The notes beneath the pieces were generated by a model that saw only the letters and a list, made by a program, of their open reading frames with translations, was not told the origin of the DNA and made no database searches. Shown here one piece after another: positions 14,109 through 22,557 of a DNA stretch of 22,873 nucleotides. Source of the DNA: JBFJWU01 sp041623475 [NCBI: bacterium] (lineage in GTDB: Bacteria; J088); the NCBI GenBank assembly GCA_041623475.1, contig JBFJWU010000006.1, positions 1-22,873 of the forward strand, read 5' to 3'. The position numbers were made by a program, and so were the translations under genes. Positions within the stretch are counted from its first letter, which is position 1; every line of letters starts with the position of its first letter.

Positions 14109-16214
14109 CTAACCGCCGTCCAGCCCCGTCCGTGCCTCGCAGAGAGACAGATAATATTGGGCGGCCGTGTCAGACGGATCAGTCTTCAACACGAACCGGA
14201 ATTCAACCAGCGATGCTGCAAAATCCTGGTCCAGGTAGGCCCGCACGGCGTCCTCGAACCGATCACGCGTCTGACGTTTACGTTCTGCGACCTCTGGAAC
14301 GTCGCCGTGAAACACGTCAAAGATGTCAACGCGTTCCTGTTTGCCCTTCAGCTCGACGCGCCCCAGGAACCGAATATCATCAAAGGCGTTGCCCGCCACG
14401 TCATCCAGCACACTGGACGTCGCAATGATATCCGCACCGAACAGCCTGGTCAGCCGTTCGACGCGGGCAGCGGTATTCACCGAATCCGAAATAACTGTCC
14501 CCTCCAGCCGCTCCTCGACACCAACCGTTCCCAGCATCATTTCGCCCACGTGCATACCTACGCCGATACTGATCGGCTGGTATCCGCTGTTGGCACGGTA
14601 CCCATTGTAAATCCGGATCTGTTCGATCATACCCACCGCCGAGCGCAGCGCATCTGCGGGATCCTCGGGGAACAACGCCATCACCTCGTCACCTATGTAC
14701 TTGTCAATAAATCCCCGGTGGCGGGCGATCATTGGCGTTACCATCCCCAGGTAACCATTGATGAAACGGAAATTCTCTTCGGGTGTCATGGTTTCCGACA
14801 ATGTCGTAAAGTTGCGAATATCGGCAAACAGGATCGTCATTCGTGCTTTGGTATGGTCGCCCAGTTTGATCTGTTCGATGCTTTCCCGACCCAGGGTTTC
14901 CAGGAATTCCCGGGGTACAAACCGGGCAAATGACCGGGTCATTTCCTGCTGCGCTTCCAGCGCTTCCCGTTCGGCGCGGAGCAGGCTGAGCTGGGCATGG
15001 TTTTTCTCTCGACGCAGGACATTGATTCGATCGGCCAGCGCCAGGGACAAAAGGACGACTTCGACCACGGTGCCAATTTGTAATGAATACCGGGTGACCG
15101 GCGATGCGGGAAAAACGCCCAGTTTGCCGGCAATGTGCAGCCACTGGCCGACAATCAATGACACCCACGCCACCAGAAAGAAACGTGCCGGCAGGAACCC
15201 CTTGCGCAGGCAGATTATGCCGGCCACCAGGATGGTAACCCCGGACAAGGATCCCACCAGGCTCAGGATGCCGACACCGCTGTAATAATCGTACATCCCG
15301 TAAATGGTCAACACAAAAATCGCCACGGACAAAACCCTGAAAAACCTGTGCAACCGCGGCGTATAGATGTGTGTCTGCAGGAACGATGGCGTAAACAACA
15401 ACAAAAAGAAATTGGCGCCGCCACCGGTCAGGATAATGACCGGGTCGGTCCATCCGGGGGACTCGCGCCACAGATAAAGGTTGGCGAATCCGTTCTGGGC
15501 AAACTGGAAAAGGACGATCAGTCCGATATAGCAGACGTACAAAAGGTAGTTCCGGTCCCTGACCGTCACATAGACGAACAGGTTGTACAGGACCATCACC
15601 AGCATCATTCCGTAATATGCCCCGAACAGCATCTGAGATTCGGTCTGGGCATCAAAAAACGCGTCTTCGTCCCAGACACTCAAGGGCAGGCTGATATTGC
15701 TGACACTGACCACGCGAATATAGACCATTACTGATCCGCCGGGCTCGATTTCCACCGGGAAAACCGGCGTACGACTCTGGACTGTACGTTTGGAAACCGG
15801 AACTTTGTCCCCGGCCAACATGTGCTGGATAGCCCCGCCGTTACGAACGACATAGGCATCGATCCGGTCAAGGACCGCTTCTTCGAGGTTCACGATCAGT
15901 TCCAGGCGGTCATCGCTGCTGTTACGCAAGCTAAACCGAATCCAGAAAGCGTCGCTGGAATAGGAAAAATTGGGCCGCAGGGTATCGTTGGCCTGGAATT
16001 CGGCCTCGAACTCGCCAGCCAGGACCTGGTCAATGGTCAATTGACGTGTTGCGTCCCGCATGATGTCAACGTGCTGGTCCAGGGTGACACGGTCTTTGCC
16101 AGCGTCTACCGGAACAATGTCAGCCTGTGCTGGACCGGCCAGGCAGATCAACAGCAGGGCCAGCGGCATCAGTGCATTGAACAACCGGCGGACTATGGTT
16201 GGGGCGGCCATCAT
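14109..16214 (-). CDS. Membrane adenylate cyclase with 7TMR-DISM sensor
   Basis: The product has 701 residues. The layout is a signal peptide (about 1-32), an extracytoplasmic 7TMR-DISMED2-type sensor (about 45-185), seven membrane helices (about 195-400), a coiled linker rich in Glu and Arg (about 405-440) and a class III cyclase domain. FADIRNFT (Asp465) and DKYIGDEV (Asp509) bind metal; NTAARVE holds Asn580 and Arg584. LKGK near 622-625 with Thr573 gives the Lys/Thr pair of adenylate-type cyclases. A short tail (about 650-701) looks TPR-like. It should make cAMP in response to a periplasmic ligand, probably a carbohydrate-like molecule. The start is ATG 16214; the frame is open upstream, but only this start gives a signal peptide, and no strong ribosome binding site is seen. 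Confidence 0.9.
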   Translation of the reverse strand: MMAAPTIVRRLFNALMPLALLLICLAGPAQADIVPVDAGKDRVTLDQHVDIMRDATRQLTIDQVLAGEFEAEFQANDTLRPNFSYSSDAFWIRFSLRNSSDDRLELIVNLEEAVLDRIDAYVVRNGGAIQHMLAGDKVPVSKRTVQSRTPVFPVEIEPGGSVMVYIRVVSVSNISLPLSVWDEDAFFDAQTESQMLFGAYYGMMLVMVLYNLFVYVTVRDRNYLLYVCYIGLIVLFQFAQNGFANLYLWRESPGWTDPVIILTGGGANFFLLLFTPSFLQTHIYTPRLHRFFRVLSVAIFVLTIYGMYDYYSGVGILSLVGSLSGVTILVAGIICLRKGFLPARFFLVAWVSLIVGQWLHIAGKLGVFPASPVTRYSLQIGTVVEVVLLSLALADRINVLRREKNHAQLSLLRAEREALEAQQEMTRSFARFVPREFLETLGRESIEQIKLGDHTKARMTILFADIRNFTTLSETMTPEENFRFINGYLGMVTPMIARHRGFIDKYIGDEVMALFPEDPADALRSAVGMIEQIRIYNGYRANSGYQPISIGVGMHVGEMMLGTVGVEERLEGTVISDSVNTAARVERLTRLFGADIIATSSVLDDVAGNAFDDIRFLGRVELKGKQERVDIFDVFHGDVPEVAERKRQTRDRFEDAVRAYLDQDFAASLVEFRFVLKTDPSDTAAQYYLSLCEARTGLDGG

Positions 16215-16269
16215 TACCGCTAATCTACCGGAACTGTCCCGGGCACGCCTCTGGAACAGGGGCAAACCG

Positions 16270-16290
16270 AATACCGTACCAGCCGGTATT
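16270..16290 (-). terminator. Possible hairpin terminator after pirin
   Basis: AATACCG and CGGTATT form a perfect seven-base stem around a seven-base loop, four bases past the pirin stop. No proper T run follows on the - strand (CGGTTTG), so it would be a weak terminator or a stabilising hairpin between pirin and the cyclase gene. Confidence 0.3.
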
Positions 16291-16293
16291 ATT

Positions 16294-17301
16294 TCAGGGC
16301 GATTCCTCGCGTCCGTCACCATGGATGGCAAACCGGTCCTGGTCGCGCGGATGGACAGGTCCATGGTCCGGCCATGGCCAGCCACCGAACTGGGTGCGCT
16401 GGTACTCGACAATCGTTTCCTGGATTTCCTCGCGCGTATTCATGACAAACGGGCCGTGCTGGAATACCGGTTCATTGATCGGACGGCCCTGCAGCATGAC
16501 CAGTTCGCAGTCACCCGGACCCGCTGTTAACGGCACATCCCTGGCCGAATCCAGGTCGACGGCGTTGTAATTGCCGATCACCTGTCCATCGACCGTCAGT
16601 TGGTCTCCTTCGTAGAAATATAGCGTTCGGTTCAGGCCCGGGGCCGCCGCCGGCAACGTCCAGCCAGCACCGGCCGGCAGGCGGATCATCCAGACTGCCA
16701 CGTGATTCGCCGGGTCCGCCGCCCATGAATCCGGCGGTGGCGACGGCGGCTTCGCGTCGTCCAGTTCGCCGGCAATCACGGTGACCGTTACGGGTGTATC
16801 ACCGGCACCCGGAAATTCGAGCCGGGGAACCTGCTCGGACCAGAACATTGAAAAGTATGGTTCGCACAATTTGCCCTTCCGGGGCAGGTTCAACCAGATC
16901 TGGAAGATTTCCAGTGTATTGGGTCCGTTCGGGTCGCGCAGCGGAAACATCTCGGAATGAACCACCCCCTGGCCCGCGGTCATCCACTGGACATCGCCCT
17001 GTCCAAACCTGGCCGTCGCACCCATCGAATCCGAGTGATCCACAAAACCCTGACGGGCCAGGGTGATCGTTTCGAAACCGCGATGCGGGTGCTGTGGAAA
17101 GCCCGGCACTTTGGTGCCGTGATACATACTCCAGCCATCTTTGCGGGAAAAATCATTGCCCAGGACACGCCCCGTCAGCGAATCTTCGGGAGCCATCGCC
17201 TCATTTCCGGCCGGATACCGGTCCAGGTGATGCGCGCAGAACAGAAAGGGGTCCCGCGTCTCCCAGGGAAACCCCATCTGCCGGACGGCCAGGACGGTCA
17301 T
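16294..17301 (-). CDS. Pirin family protein
   Basis: The product has 335 residues with two cupin domains. The N-terminal cupin carries the metal-binding set His71, His73, His115 and Glu117 in HPHRGFETI and TAGQGVVHSEMF, spaced as in human pirin. The C-terminal part (about 190-310) is the usual second cupin without a clear metal site. Bacterial pirins are cytoplasmic iron proteins; some act as quercetinases, others bind metabolic enzymes, and sequence alone does not decide. AGGGA stands eight bases before the ATG. The gene follows the unrecognised lipoprotein by 37 bases on the same strand and may share its transcript. Confidence 0.93.
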   Translation of the reverse strand: MTVLAVRQMGFPWETRDPFLFCAHHLDRYPAGNEAMAPEDSLTGRVLGNDFSRKDGWSMYHGTKVPGFPQHPHRGFETITLARQGFVDHSDSMGATARFGQGDVQWMTAGQGVVHSEMFPLRDPNGPNTLEIFQIWLNLPRKGKLCEPYFSMFWSEQVPRLEFPGAGDTPVTVTVIAGELDDAKPPSPPPDSWAADPANHVAVWMIRLPAGAGWTLPAAAPGLNRTLYFYEGDQLTVDGQVIGNYNAVDLDSARDVPLTAGPGDCELVMLQGRPINEPVFQHGPFVMNTREEIQETIVEYQRTQFGGWPWPDHGPVHPRDQDRFAIHGDGREESP

Positions 17302-17338
17302 TCAAATTTCCCTGCTGAAAAAGACAGGATGCGGAGGG

Positions 17339-18535
17339 TCATTTGAGAATGCTGAACGACATGAACGTCATAACATCCGTGCTGCTGCAGTTCAGTCCGC
17401 TACCGGTAACACCGATTTCGCCGCCGCACTCGCCGCTGTAACTGGCCAACTCCTGCAACGCACCGTCGTCGGTATAGGTGAACTCCAGGCAGAACGAAGC
17501 GGTTGCACCCTCGCTGGTGGCCGTCCGGACTTGTACCAGTCGGTTGTTTGCATACGTAAAGAAGTTGGTATCGGTATCCGTCAAATCAGCGACTGCTGTT
17601 GTCCTGCCGTCTTCGGCGTATGTGTAGCCCCTGTCAAATGCCAGAAATGGTCCCTCGTACATTATCTGGCGACTGACCCGGCCCGACTCGCCAGTGGTTG
17701 TGGTTACAGTAACCAATGCGCGACCCGTGGTTCCGGTAATCGATTCCAGCGCCCCGGACTCGCCATAGACGTAAATCGCATCGTCATCGACAAACGGGCT
17801 GCCCGTCGATACGGCACCCCAAACAGTTTCCATTGTGATTCGACCCTGCGCGTCAAAAAGAACATCCGTGCGAGAATCCGTCGTCTCGATGTCCAAGCCG
17901 CACTGTTGATCAGTCTCATGGGCCGGCAACGCGGTCGAAGCACCCACCAGGATCGCCTGGAACGGGCTGAACGTTTCGGTCTGCCCGGATACCAGGCCAG
18001 CCGCGGGATCCGCCGTCGATCCGACCAGAATCGTCATTGCGGTATCCTCGGTACCCATCTGGTGCCCCAGTTCGACATTGGAAACCTGGTCTGCGGCAAC
18101 CTGGGTTACGTCATAAGGCATCTGAACGGTTGCTTGCCGACGAAGCGCAATTCGCTCCTCCGAAAAGCCATCCAGTTCGTTGCGCCAGGCCCGCAATCGA
18201 ATTTCTGCGGGAGGGCCAATGGGGCGCTGGATGTCCGGATCCGGCGGCTGGAAGTCCGATTGCTCGATGGACAGGATCGCGCTGTCTACATCCTCGGGCA
18301 ACCCGTCGGCCGGTATATTGACCTGTGTCCCGAACAGCGGGCTGGATTCGTCTTCGAACTTCAGTTCGAACGGCTGCCCGGCCGAAACAATGCCGGCCAC
18401 GCCGCCATTGGCCTTGACCGCATCAATCGCCAGCTGGGCCGCTGCATCGGTCAGTCCTTTGATCAGCTCGGAACACGCAACCGCCGCGACCAGCAACAGT
18501 GACGCAAACAAAATCCTGTAGCCGCGAATCTTCAC
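17339..18535 (-). CDS. Unrecognised lipoprotein
   Basis: The product has 398 residues and I do not recognise its family. A lipoprotein signal is clear: basic KIRGYR, a hydrophobic run and VAAVAC with Cys at about residue 21. The N-terminal third has a proline-rich stretch (FQPPDPDIQRPIGPP). The rest is rich in Thr, Gly, Ser and Asp and appears to be beta strand; short repeats such as TYAEDGR and TYTDDGAL with aromatic ends faintly recall YD/RHS-type beta repeats. GTG at 18535 is chosen because GGAGG stands nine bases before it and it starts the signal peptide; the frame is open further upstream. Pirin follows. It diverges from the large lipoprotein at 18635 across about 100 bases. Confidence 0.75.
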   Translation of the reverse strand: MKIRGYRILFASLLLVAAVACSELIKGLTDAAAQLAIDAVKANGGVAGIVSAGQPFELKFEDESSPLFGTQVNIPADGLPEDVDSAILSIEQSDFQPPDPDIQRPIGPPAEIRLRAWRNELDGFSEERIALRRQATVQMPYDVTQVAADQVSNVELGHQMGTEDTAMTILVGSTADPAAGLVSGQTETFSPFQAILVGASTALPAHETDQQCGLDIETTDSRTDVLFDAQGRITMETVWGAVSTGSPFVDDDAIYVYGESGALESITGTTGRALVTVTTTTGESGRVSRQIMYEGPFLAFDRGYTYAEDGRTTAVADLTDTDTNFFTYANNRLVQVRTATSEGATASFCLEFTYTDDGALQELASYSGECGGEIGVTGSGLNCSSTDVMTFMSFSILK

Positions 18536-18634
18536 AACCTCTGTCCTCCAGTGATAAAAAGATGGAACCGATTCGGCAGAAAACAGTTTACACCGCCCGT
18601 CCACCGGCACTGTGCCCGTTTACAATAAGAAGCT

Positions 18635-20857
18635 ATGGTACGCGTCCAGTTATTTTTCGTGTTTTTGGCCGTCTGCCTGTGTGCGCCGCTTGGTGCGTGC
18701 AATGATGGGCCCGCGGTCCCGGCCCCGGCCCTTGCGCCGTCCGTACACTCGTGGCAATTGACCCGCCAGAACGAGTTCCTGCAGGCTGCTTGCGCACAGA
18801 AGCTGGACCCCGGCAATCTGAACAGTGTGCTGGTTCACCTGGAATGCGACCAGCGTGGCTTGGACACCGACCTGGCGGCAAATGCCGTACCGGTCGATGC
18901 CTGGGACGGGTTGTTTGAAAAGCTTTTCCGCCTGCGCGATACAAGCGACTTCGACATGACGCGGATCATGCACTTGCTCTATGACTACCGCAACCATCGT
19001 GCGGTCCCCGCCGAACTGTGGGCAAAGACGGAACAAGCGGTCCGCGACTTCAAATACTGGTACACGGATCCGACGCCCGCGCGGAAGTTCAATGGCGAAC
19101 CGGTTGTCGACAAGATGTGGTACTGGACTGAGAACCACATCATGATCTTCCACGTTTGCGAGTATCTGGCCGGCCAGTTGTTTCCTGACCAGACATTCTC
19201 GGTCACTGGCCTCAAGGGCCGCGAACACATGGCGCGGGCACGCCCGCTGATCCTGGAATGGCTGGCCGAACGCAGCCGCTGGGGCTTTACCGAGTGGCAT
19301 TCGGACGTTTACTACAACTGGGACATGCAGCCGCTACTTGCGCTGATAGAGTATTCCGCGGACAGGGAACTGGCCCAACTGGCGACGATGGTCCTGGACC
19401 TGGTCATGCTGGATGTCGCGCTGCACTTGCACAAGGGCAACATGGGTTCGACACACGGACGGTCCTATATTAAAGACAAGCCGGCGGCCGTCCTGCAGAA
19501 CATTTATGACGGCGCCAAGTTGCTGTTCGATGACAGTCGTGAACCGTACAGTTCGTTTTCGGGAACCAACGGCGTCGCATTCGCCCGCGCGCATAATTAC
19601 GCCCTGCCGTGGGTCATTCGCGAGATCGCCCGGGATGATTCGCCGCTTGAGGATCGACAACGGATGAACCTGCCAATCGACGAGGAACCGCCGACAGATC
19701 CAGAGGCGCCGCTGCCATCGCCGCCGATGGGCCTGGACTGGGAAGACGAACACAACCTGCCGTTCTGGTGGTCCATGAACGCAATGACAACCTGGCCACT
19801 GCTAGCCAAAACCTACGAGATCGCAGACCGGTACGACCTGTGGGACGCACAGTTTGAACCGCTGGGCGTCATCCGGACCCTGCTTGGTCCCTATGAAGGT
19901 CCCGACGTATTCCGCCGTACCGTATTCCCTTTTTACAATGACTTCTGGCGCCTGATTACGGAACCGCTGCTGGAAGAAGTGAACACCTATACATATCGAA
20001 CAGCGGATTACATGTTGTCCGCTGCGCAATCTTATCGACCCGGCAACCGGTCCAACCAGACCCACATCTGGCAGGCCACACTGGACGAACACGCAGTCGT
20101 GTTTGCGACGCACCCAGGCAAACGCCCGCCCGCAGGGACTGAACAGATAGACTGGCAGGATTTTGATGAACCGGGCCCGGGGTACTGGTCCGGTCACGGT
20201 GCGCTGCCTCGGGTCGGTGCGTGGCAGAACATTGCCATCGCGATCCACGCGCCGCAATACGAACCTCGCCCGCTGGGCCTGGACGCATTTGATTACCTGG
20301 ATGAGACCCATGCCTATTTCCCGGTCGCCCATTTTGAAGAAGTAATCACGGCTGGGAACTGGACGGTTGGCCACGCCGATACCGGGTTTGTCGGGTTGTA
20401 CTCCTGGCGCCCGGTCACCTGGCGATCAGACACACCGGAAGTTTTCGCAAACGGCGACCAGCCGTTCGACCTGGTTGCCACCGGTGGCGCGGACAATGTT
20501 TGGATCGTCGAACTTGCAGCGGCCAGCGACTGGAGCGACCTGCAGGAATTTGCTGACAAACTGACCGCCGCGACCATTGCGGTAACTGCAAACGCGCCCC
20601 CCGAACTGGCGTATCCGTTGGGTGCAACGGTTGCCTATCATTCTCCTTCGGCTGGCTGGATCAAATTTGACTGGACAGGCCCATTGACCGTTAATAGCGA
20701 ACCCGTTGCCCTGACTGACTATAAGCGGATCGACAATAAGTACGCGACGGTAGACTTTGACGATACACGCTACGAGATAACAACCGGCGGCCACCACCTG
20801 ATCCTGGATTTCGATCAGCAATTGCGTGATGCATCGCCGCCCCCGGAGGCAGAATAA
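18635..20857 (+). CDS. Large uncharacterised alpha-helical-toroid-like lipoprotein
   Basis: The product has 740 residues. The signal ends CAPLGAC with acylated Cys22, so it should sit on a membrane facing the periplasm or outside. The centre is rich in helices with His, Trp and Tyr clusters: WTENHIMIFHVCEYLAGQLF near 165-185, GFTEWHSDVYYNWDM near 214-228 and GSTHGRSYIKDK near 270-281. WSGHGALPRVGAWQN lies further on, and the C-terminal part looks beta-rich. This arrangement recalls the (alpha/alpha) barrel plus beta-sandwich of polysaccharide lyases such as heparinase or chondroitinase AC, but I see no motif that assigns it to a lyase family. The next gene is GH88/GH105-like and starts five bases after its stop, so a shared glycan-degradation task is likely. 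Confidence 0.8.
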   Translation: MVRVQLFFVFLAVCLCAPLGACNDGPAVPAPALAPSVHSWQLTRQNEFLQAACAQKLDPGNLNSVLVHLECDQRGLDTDLAANAVPVDAWDGLFEKLFRLRDTSDFDMTRIMHLLYDYRNHRAVPAELWAKTEQAVRDFKYWYTDPTPARKFNGEPVVDKMWYWTENHIMIFHVCEYLAGQLFPDQTFSVTGLKGREHMARARPLILEWLAERSRWGFTEWHSDVYYNWDMQPLLALIEYSADRELAQLATMVLDLVMLDVALHLHKGNMGSTHGRSYIKDKPAAVLQNIYDGAKLLFDDSREPYSSFSGTNGVAFARAHNYALPWVIREIARDDSPLEDRQRMNLPIDEEPPTDPEAPLPSPPMGLDWEDEHNLPFWWSMNAMTTWPLLAKTYEIADRYDLWDAQFEPLGVIRTLLGPYEGPDVFRRTVFPFYNDFWRLITEPLLEEVNTYTYRTADYMLSAAQSYRPGNRSNQTHIWQATLDEHAVVFATHPGKRPPAGTEQIDWQDFDEPGPGYWSGHGALPRVGAWQNIAIAIHAPQYEPRPLGLDAFDYLDETHAYFPVAHFEEVITAGNWTVGHADTGFVGLYSWRPVTWRSDTPEVFANGDQPFDLVATGGADNVWIVELAAASDWSDLQEFADKLTAATIAVTANAPPELAYPLGATVAYHSPSAGWIKFDWTGPLTVNSEPVALTDYKRIDNKYATVDFDDTRYEITTGGHHLILDFDQQLRDASPPPEAE

Positions 20858-20862
20858 CCACT

Positions 20863-22062
20863 ATGGGGACACGTAGAAAACGATTGACCACAGTAACGGT
20901 CGTACTCGCAGGCCTGCTGGTAGCAGCCGTCGGCGGTTGCCTGGGTAGCGACAACCTGACGACTGAGCCGCAATTGCCGACCCCTCGTCTGCCGCAGGCC
21001 ATGCCGGCATCTACAGACAAAGCCACGGCCCTGATCAATGAGTGGATCGCGGACGACCCGGTGATCGCCTGGGGATGGGTGGATATGGTACTGACCTATG
21101 GCTTCTGGAAACATTACGAGGTTTCCGGCGATCCAAAGATACTGGACTACATAGCCGACTATATGGATGACGACTGGCGCGGATATCAGCCGATCGCATC
21201 GGACTGGCTGTCGCCAGCGGTCCTGGACCTGCTGGTCTGCAAGGAAACGGGGGCGGCCGACAACTGCGAACGACTTCCTGAATACGATGACTATTTTGTC
21301 ACTGTCAATCGCGAAGATGGCATGACTGTGCACTGGACCGGCGTGCCCGAAATCGCCCGCGAGGTCTGGGTCGATACGATCTTTATGGCCGGTGCCTATA
21401 TGATCGAGCGGGCCCGGATGCTGGACGGCGATGAATCAACTGCCTGGTGGAACGACGTGACCCTGCAGTTCATCAAATTCGACACATACCTGACCGACGC
21501 CGATACCGGCCTGATGAACCACGCGTATGATTTCTCGGCCACCGACCCGATCATGAACGGTCCTGACGCATTCTGGGGTCGTGGAAACTCCTGGTATGTC
21601 GCGGCCCTGGGTTTCACGTTGCAGGTTTTGCCCGACGATCATCCGGATCGTCCGGCCCTCGAACAAATCTGGCACGATCGTATTGACGCGCTGATACCGT
21701 TGCAGGACGAGAACGGGTACTGGCACACGCTGCTGCTGCGTACCGATGACGATTACCCCGAAGCCAGTGCGACGGCGCTGATCGCATATGGAATTGCGGC
21801 CGGCCTGAACGCCGGAATGACCCACAGTGGAGCCCGCGACGCAGTCGACGCGGCGATGGCTGTCCTGGACAATTCGATTTATTTAGAAGAAGGCCGGCAC
21901 ATCCTGCCACAGATATCGTTGGCAACCGTCCCCGGCACCGCTGACGAGTACCTGAACGTCAAGATTGACGACAATGTCGCGTATGGCGTCGGCGGCTATG
22001 TAATGGCATCGGTTGAAGTCGCCATCCTGCGCGGCGAAATCGACCGCCGGGACCACCCGTAG
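20863..22062 (+). CDS. Glycoside hydrolase family 88/105-like lipoprotein
   Basis: The product has 399 residues. The lipoprotein signal ends VAAVGGC (Cys26). Blocks of the unsaturated glucuronyl/galacturonyl hydrolase fold are visible in order: WVDTIFMAG with Asp171 near 169-177, DADTGLMNHAYD near 212-223, FWGRGNSWYVAALG near 237-250, LQDENGYWHTLLL and EASATALIAYGIAAGLNAG. These match GH105/GH88 (YteR-like), which hydrate the double bond of lyase-made unsaturated oligosaccharides. The length fits. Most YteR-type enzymes are cytoplasmic, so a lipoprotein form points to periplasmic or surface action. It lies five bases after the large lipoprotein gene and 12 bases before the SRPBCC gene. The substrate is not known. 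Confidence 0.85.
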   Translation: MGTRRKRLTTVTVVLAGLLVAAVGGCLGSDNLTTEPQLPTPRLPQAMPASTDKATALINEWIADDPVIAWGWVDMVLTYGFWKHYEVSGDPKILDYIADYMDDDWRGYQPIASDWLSPAVLDLLVCKETGAADNCERLPEYDDYFVTVNREDGMTVHWTGVPEIAREVWVDTIFMAGAYMIERARMLDGDESTAWWNDVTLQFIKFDTYLTDADTGLMNHAYDFSATDPIMNGPDAFWGRGNSWYVAALGFTLQVLPDDHPDRPALEQIWHDRIDALIPLQDENGYWHTLLLRTDDDYPEASATALIAYGIAAGLNAGMTHSGARDAVDAAMAVLDNSIYLEEGRHILPQISLATVPGTADEYLNVKIDDNVAYGVGGYVMASVEVAILRGEIDRRDHP

Positions 22063-22074
22063 AAACGCAACTAC

Positions 22075-22542
22075 GTGAAACTCCATCGCCTTTATCGCGA
22101 ACAGGTTGTCCCGGTATCATTGGATACCGCCTGGGCGTTCTTTTCAAACCCGCGAAACCTGCCTGACATCACGCCACCCGACATGGGGTTCGAGATTACC
22201 AATGTGCCGGAACCGAAAACCTACGCCGGCCAGATTATCACCTATCGCGTCCGACCTTTGGCAGGAATCGCGATGAATTGGGTCACCGAAATCACCCAAT
22301 GCCAGCCACCGCATTTTTTTATTGACGAGCAGCGATTTGGGCCTTACCGATTCTGGCACCACCAGCACCGTTTTATTGAATTCGACGGCCAGACAACCTG
22401 TATCGACGAGATTCACTATGGCCTGCCATTGGACGTGCCATTCCAGCTGGTACATCGACTGCTGGTCCGACCGCGCCTGGAACAGATCTTTGCATTCCGA
22501 CGAGACGCCCTTCAGAGACGCTGGCCGGGCACTCAGGATTGA
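22075..22542 (+). CDS. SRPBCC family (START-like, cyclase/dehydrase) protein
   Basis: The product has 155 residues with the helix-grip fold pattern. It has an N-terminal strand LYREQVVPV, then SLDTAWAFFSNPRNLPDITPP, typical of SRPBCC proteins that hold hydrophobic ligands. Middle strands ITYRVRPLAGIAMNWVTEI and the turn GPYRFWHHQHRF follow, and a long C-terminal helix ends FAFRRDALQRRW. No signal peptide is present. GTG at 22075 is used, 12 bases after the GH105-like stop; no strong ribosome binding site is seen. Homologues often accompany SDR proteins in lipid or quinone metabolism, but no function can be given here. Confidence 0.85.
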   Translation: MKLHRLYREQVVPVSLDTAWAFFSNPRNLPDITPPDMGFEITNVPEPKTYAGQIITYRVRPLAGIAMNWVTEITQCQPPHFFIDEQRFGPYRFWHHQHRFIEFDGQTTCIDEIHYGLPLDVPFQLVHRLLVRPRLEQIFAFRRDALQRRWPGTQD

Positions 22543-22557
22543 CCGGTTGCTCCGGTC
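22541..22557. terminator. Possible bidirectional terminator hairpin
   Basis: GACCGG and CCGGTC form a perfect six-base GC-rich stem with a five-base loop (TTGCT). It fills the gap between two converging stop codons. There is no T run on either side, so intrinsic termination would be weak; position is the main support. Confidence 0.35.

Noticed and set aside
14052-14933. Open frame of 293 codons on the + strand.
   Set aside because: It is antisense to the cyclase catalytic domain, whose motifs are clear.
17531-18502. Open frame of 323 codons on the + strand.
   Set aside because: It mirrors the lipoprotein gene, which has a signal peptide and ribosome binding site; the + strand product has neither and is very rich in Arg.
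18587-18626. TTTACA and TACAAT as a promoter for the large lipoprotein.
   Set aside because: They are 28 bases apart, too far for a sigma-70 promoter, and TACAAT would start transcription at or after the ATG.
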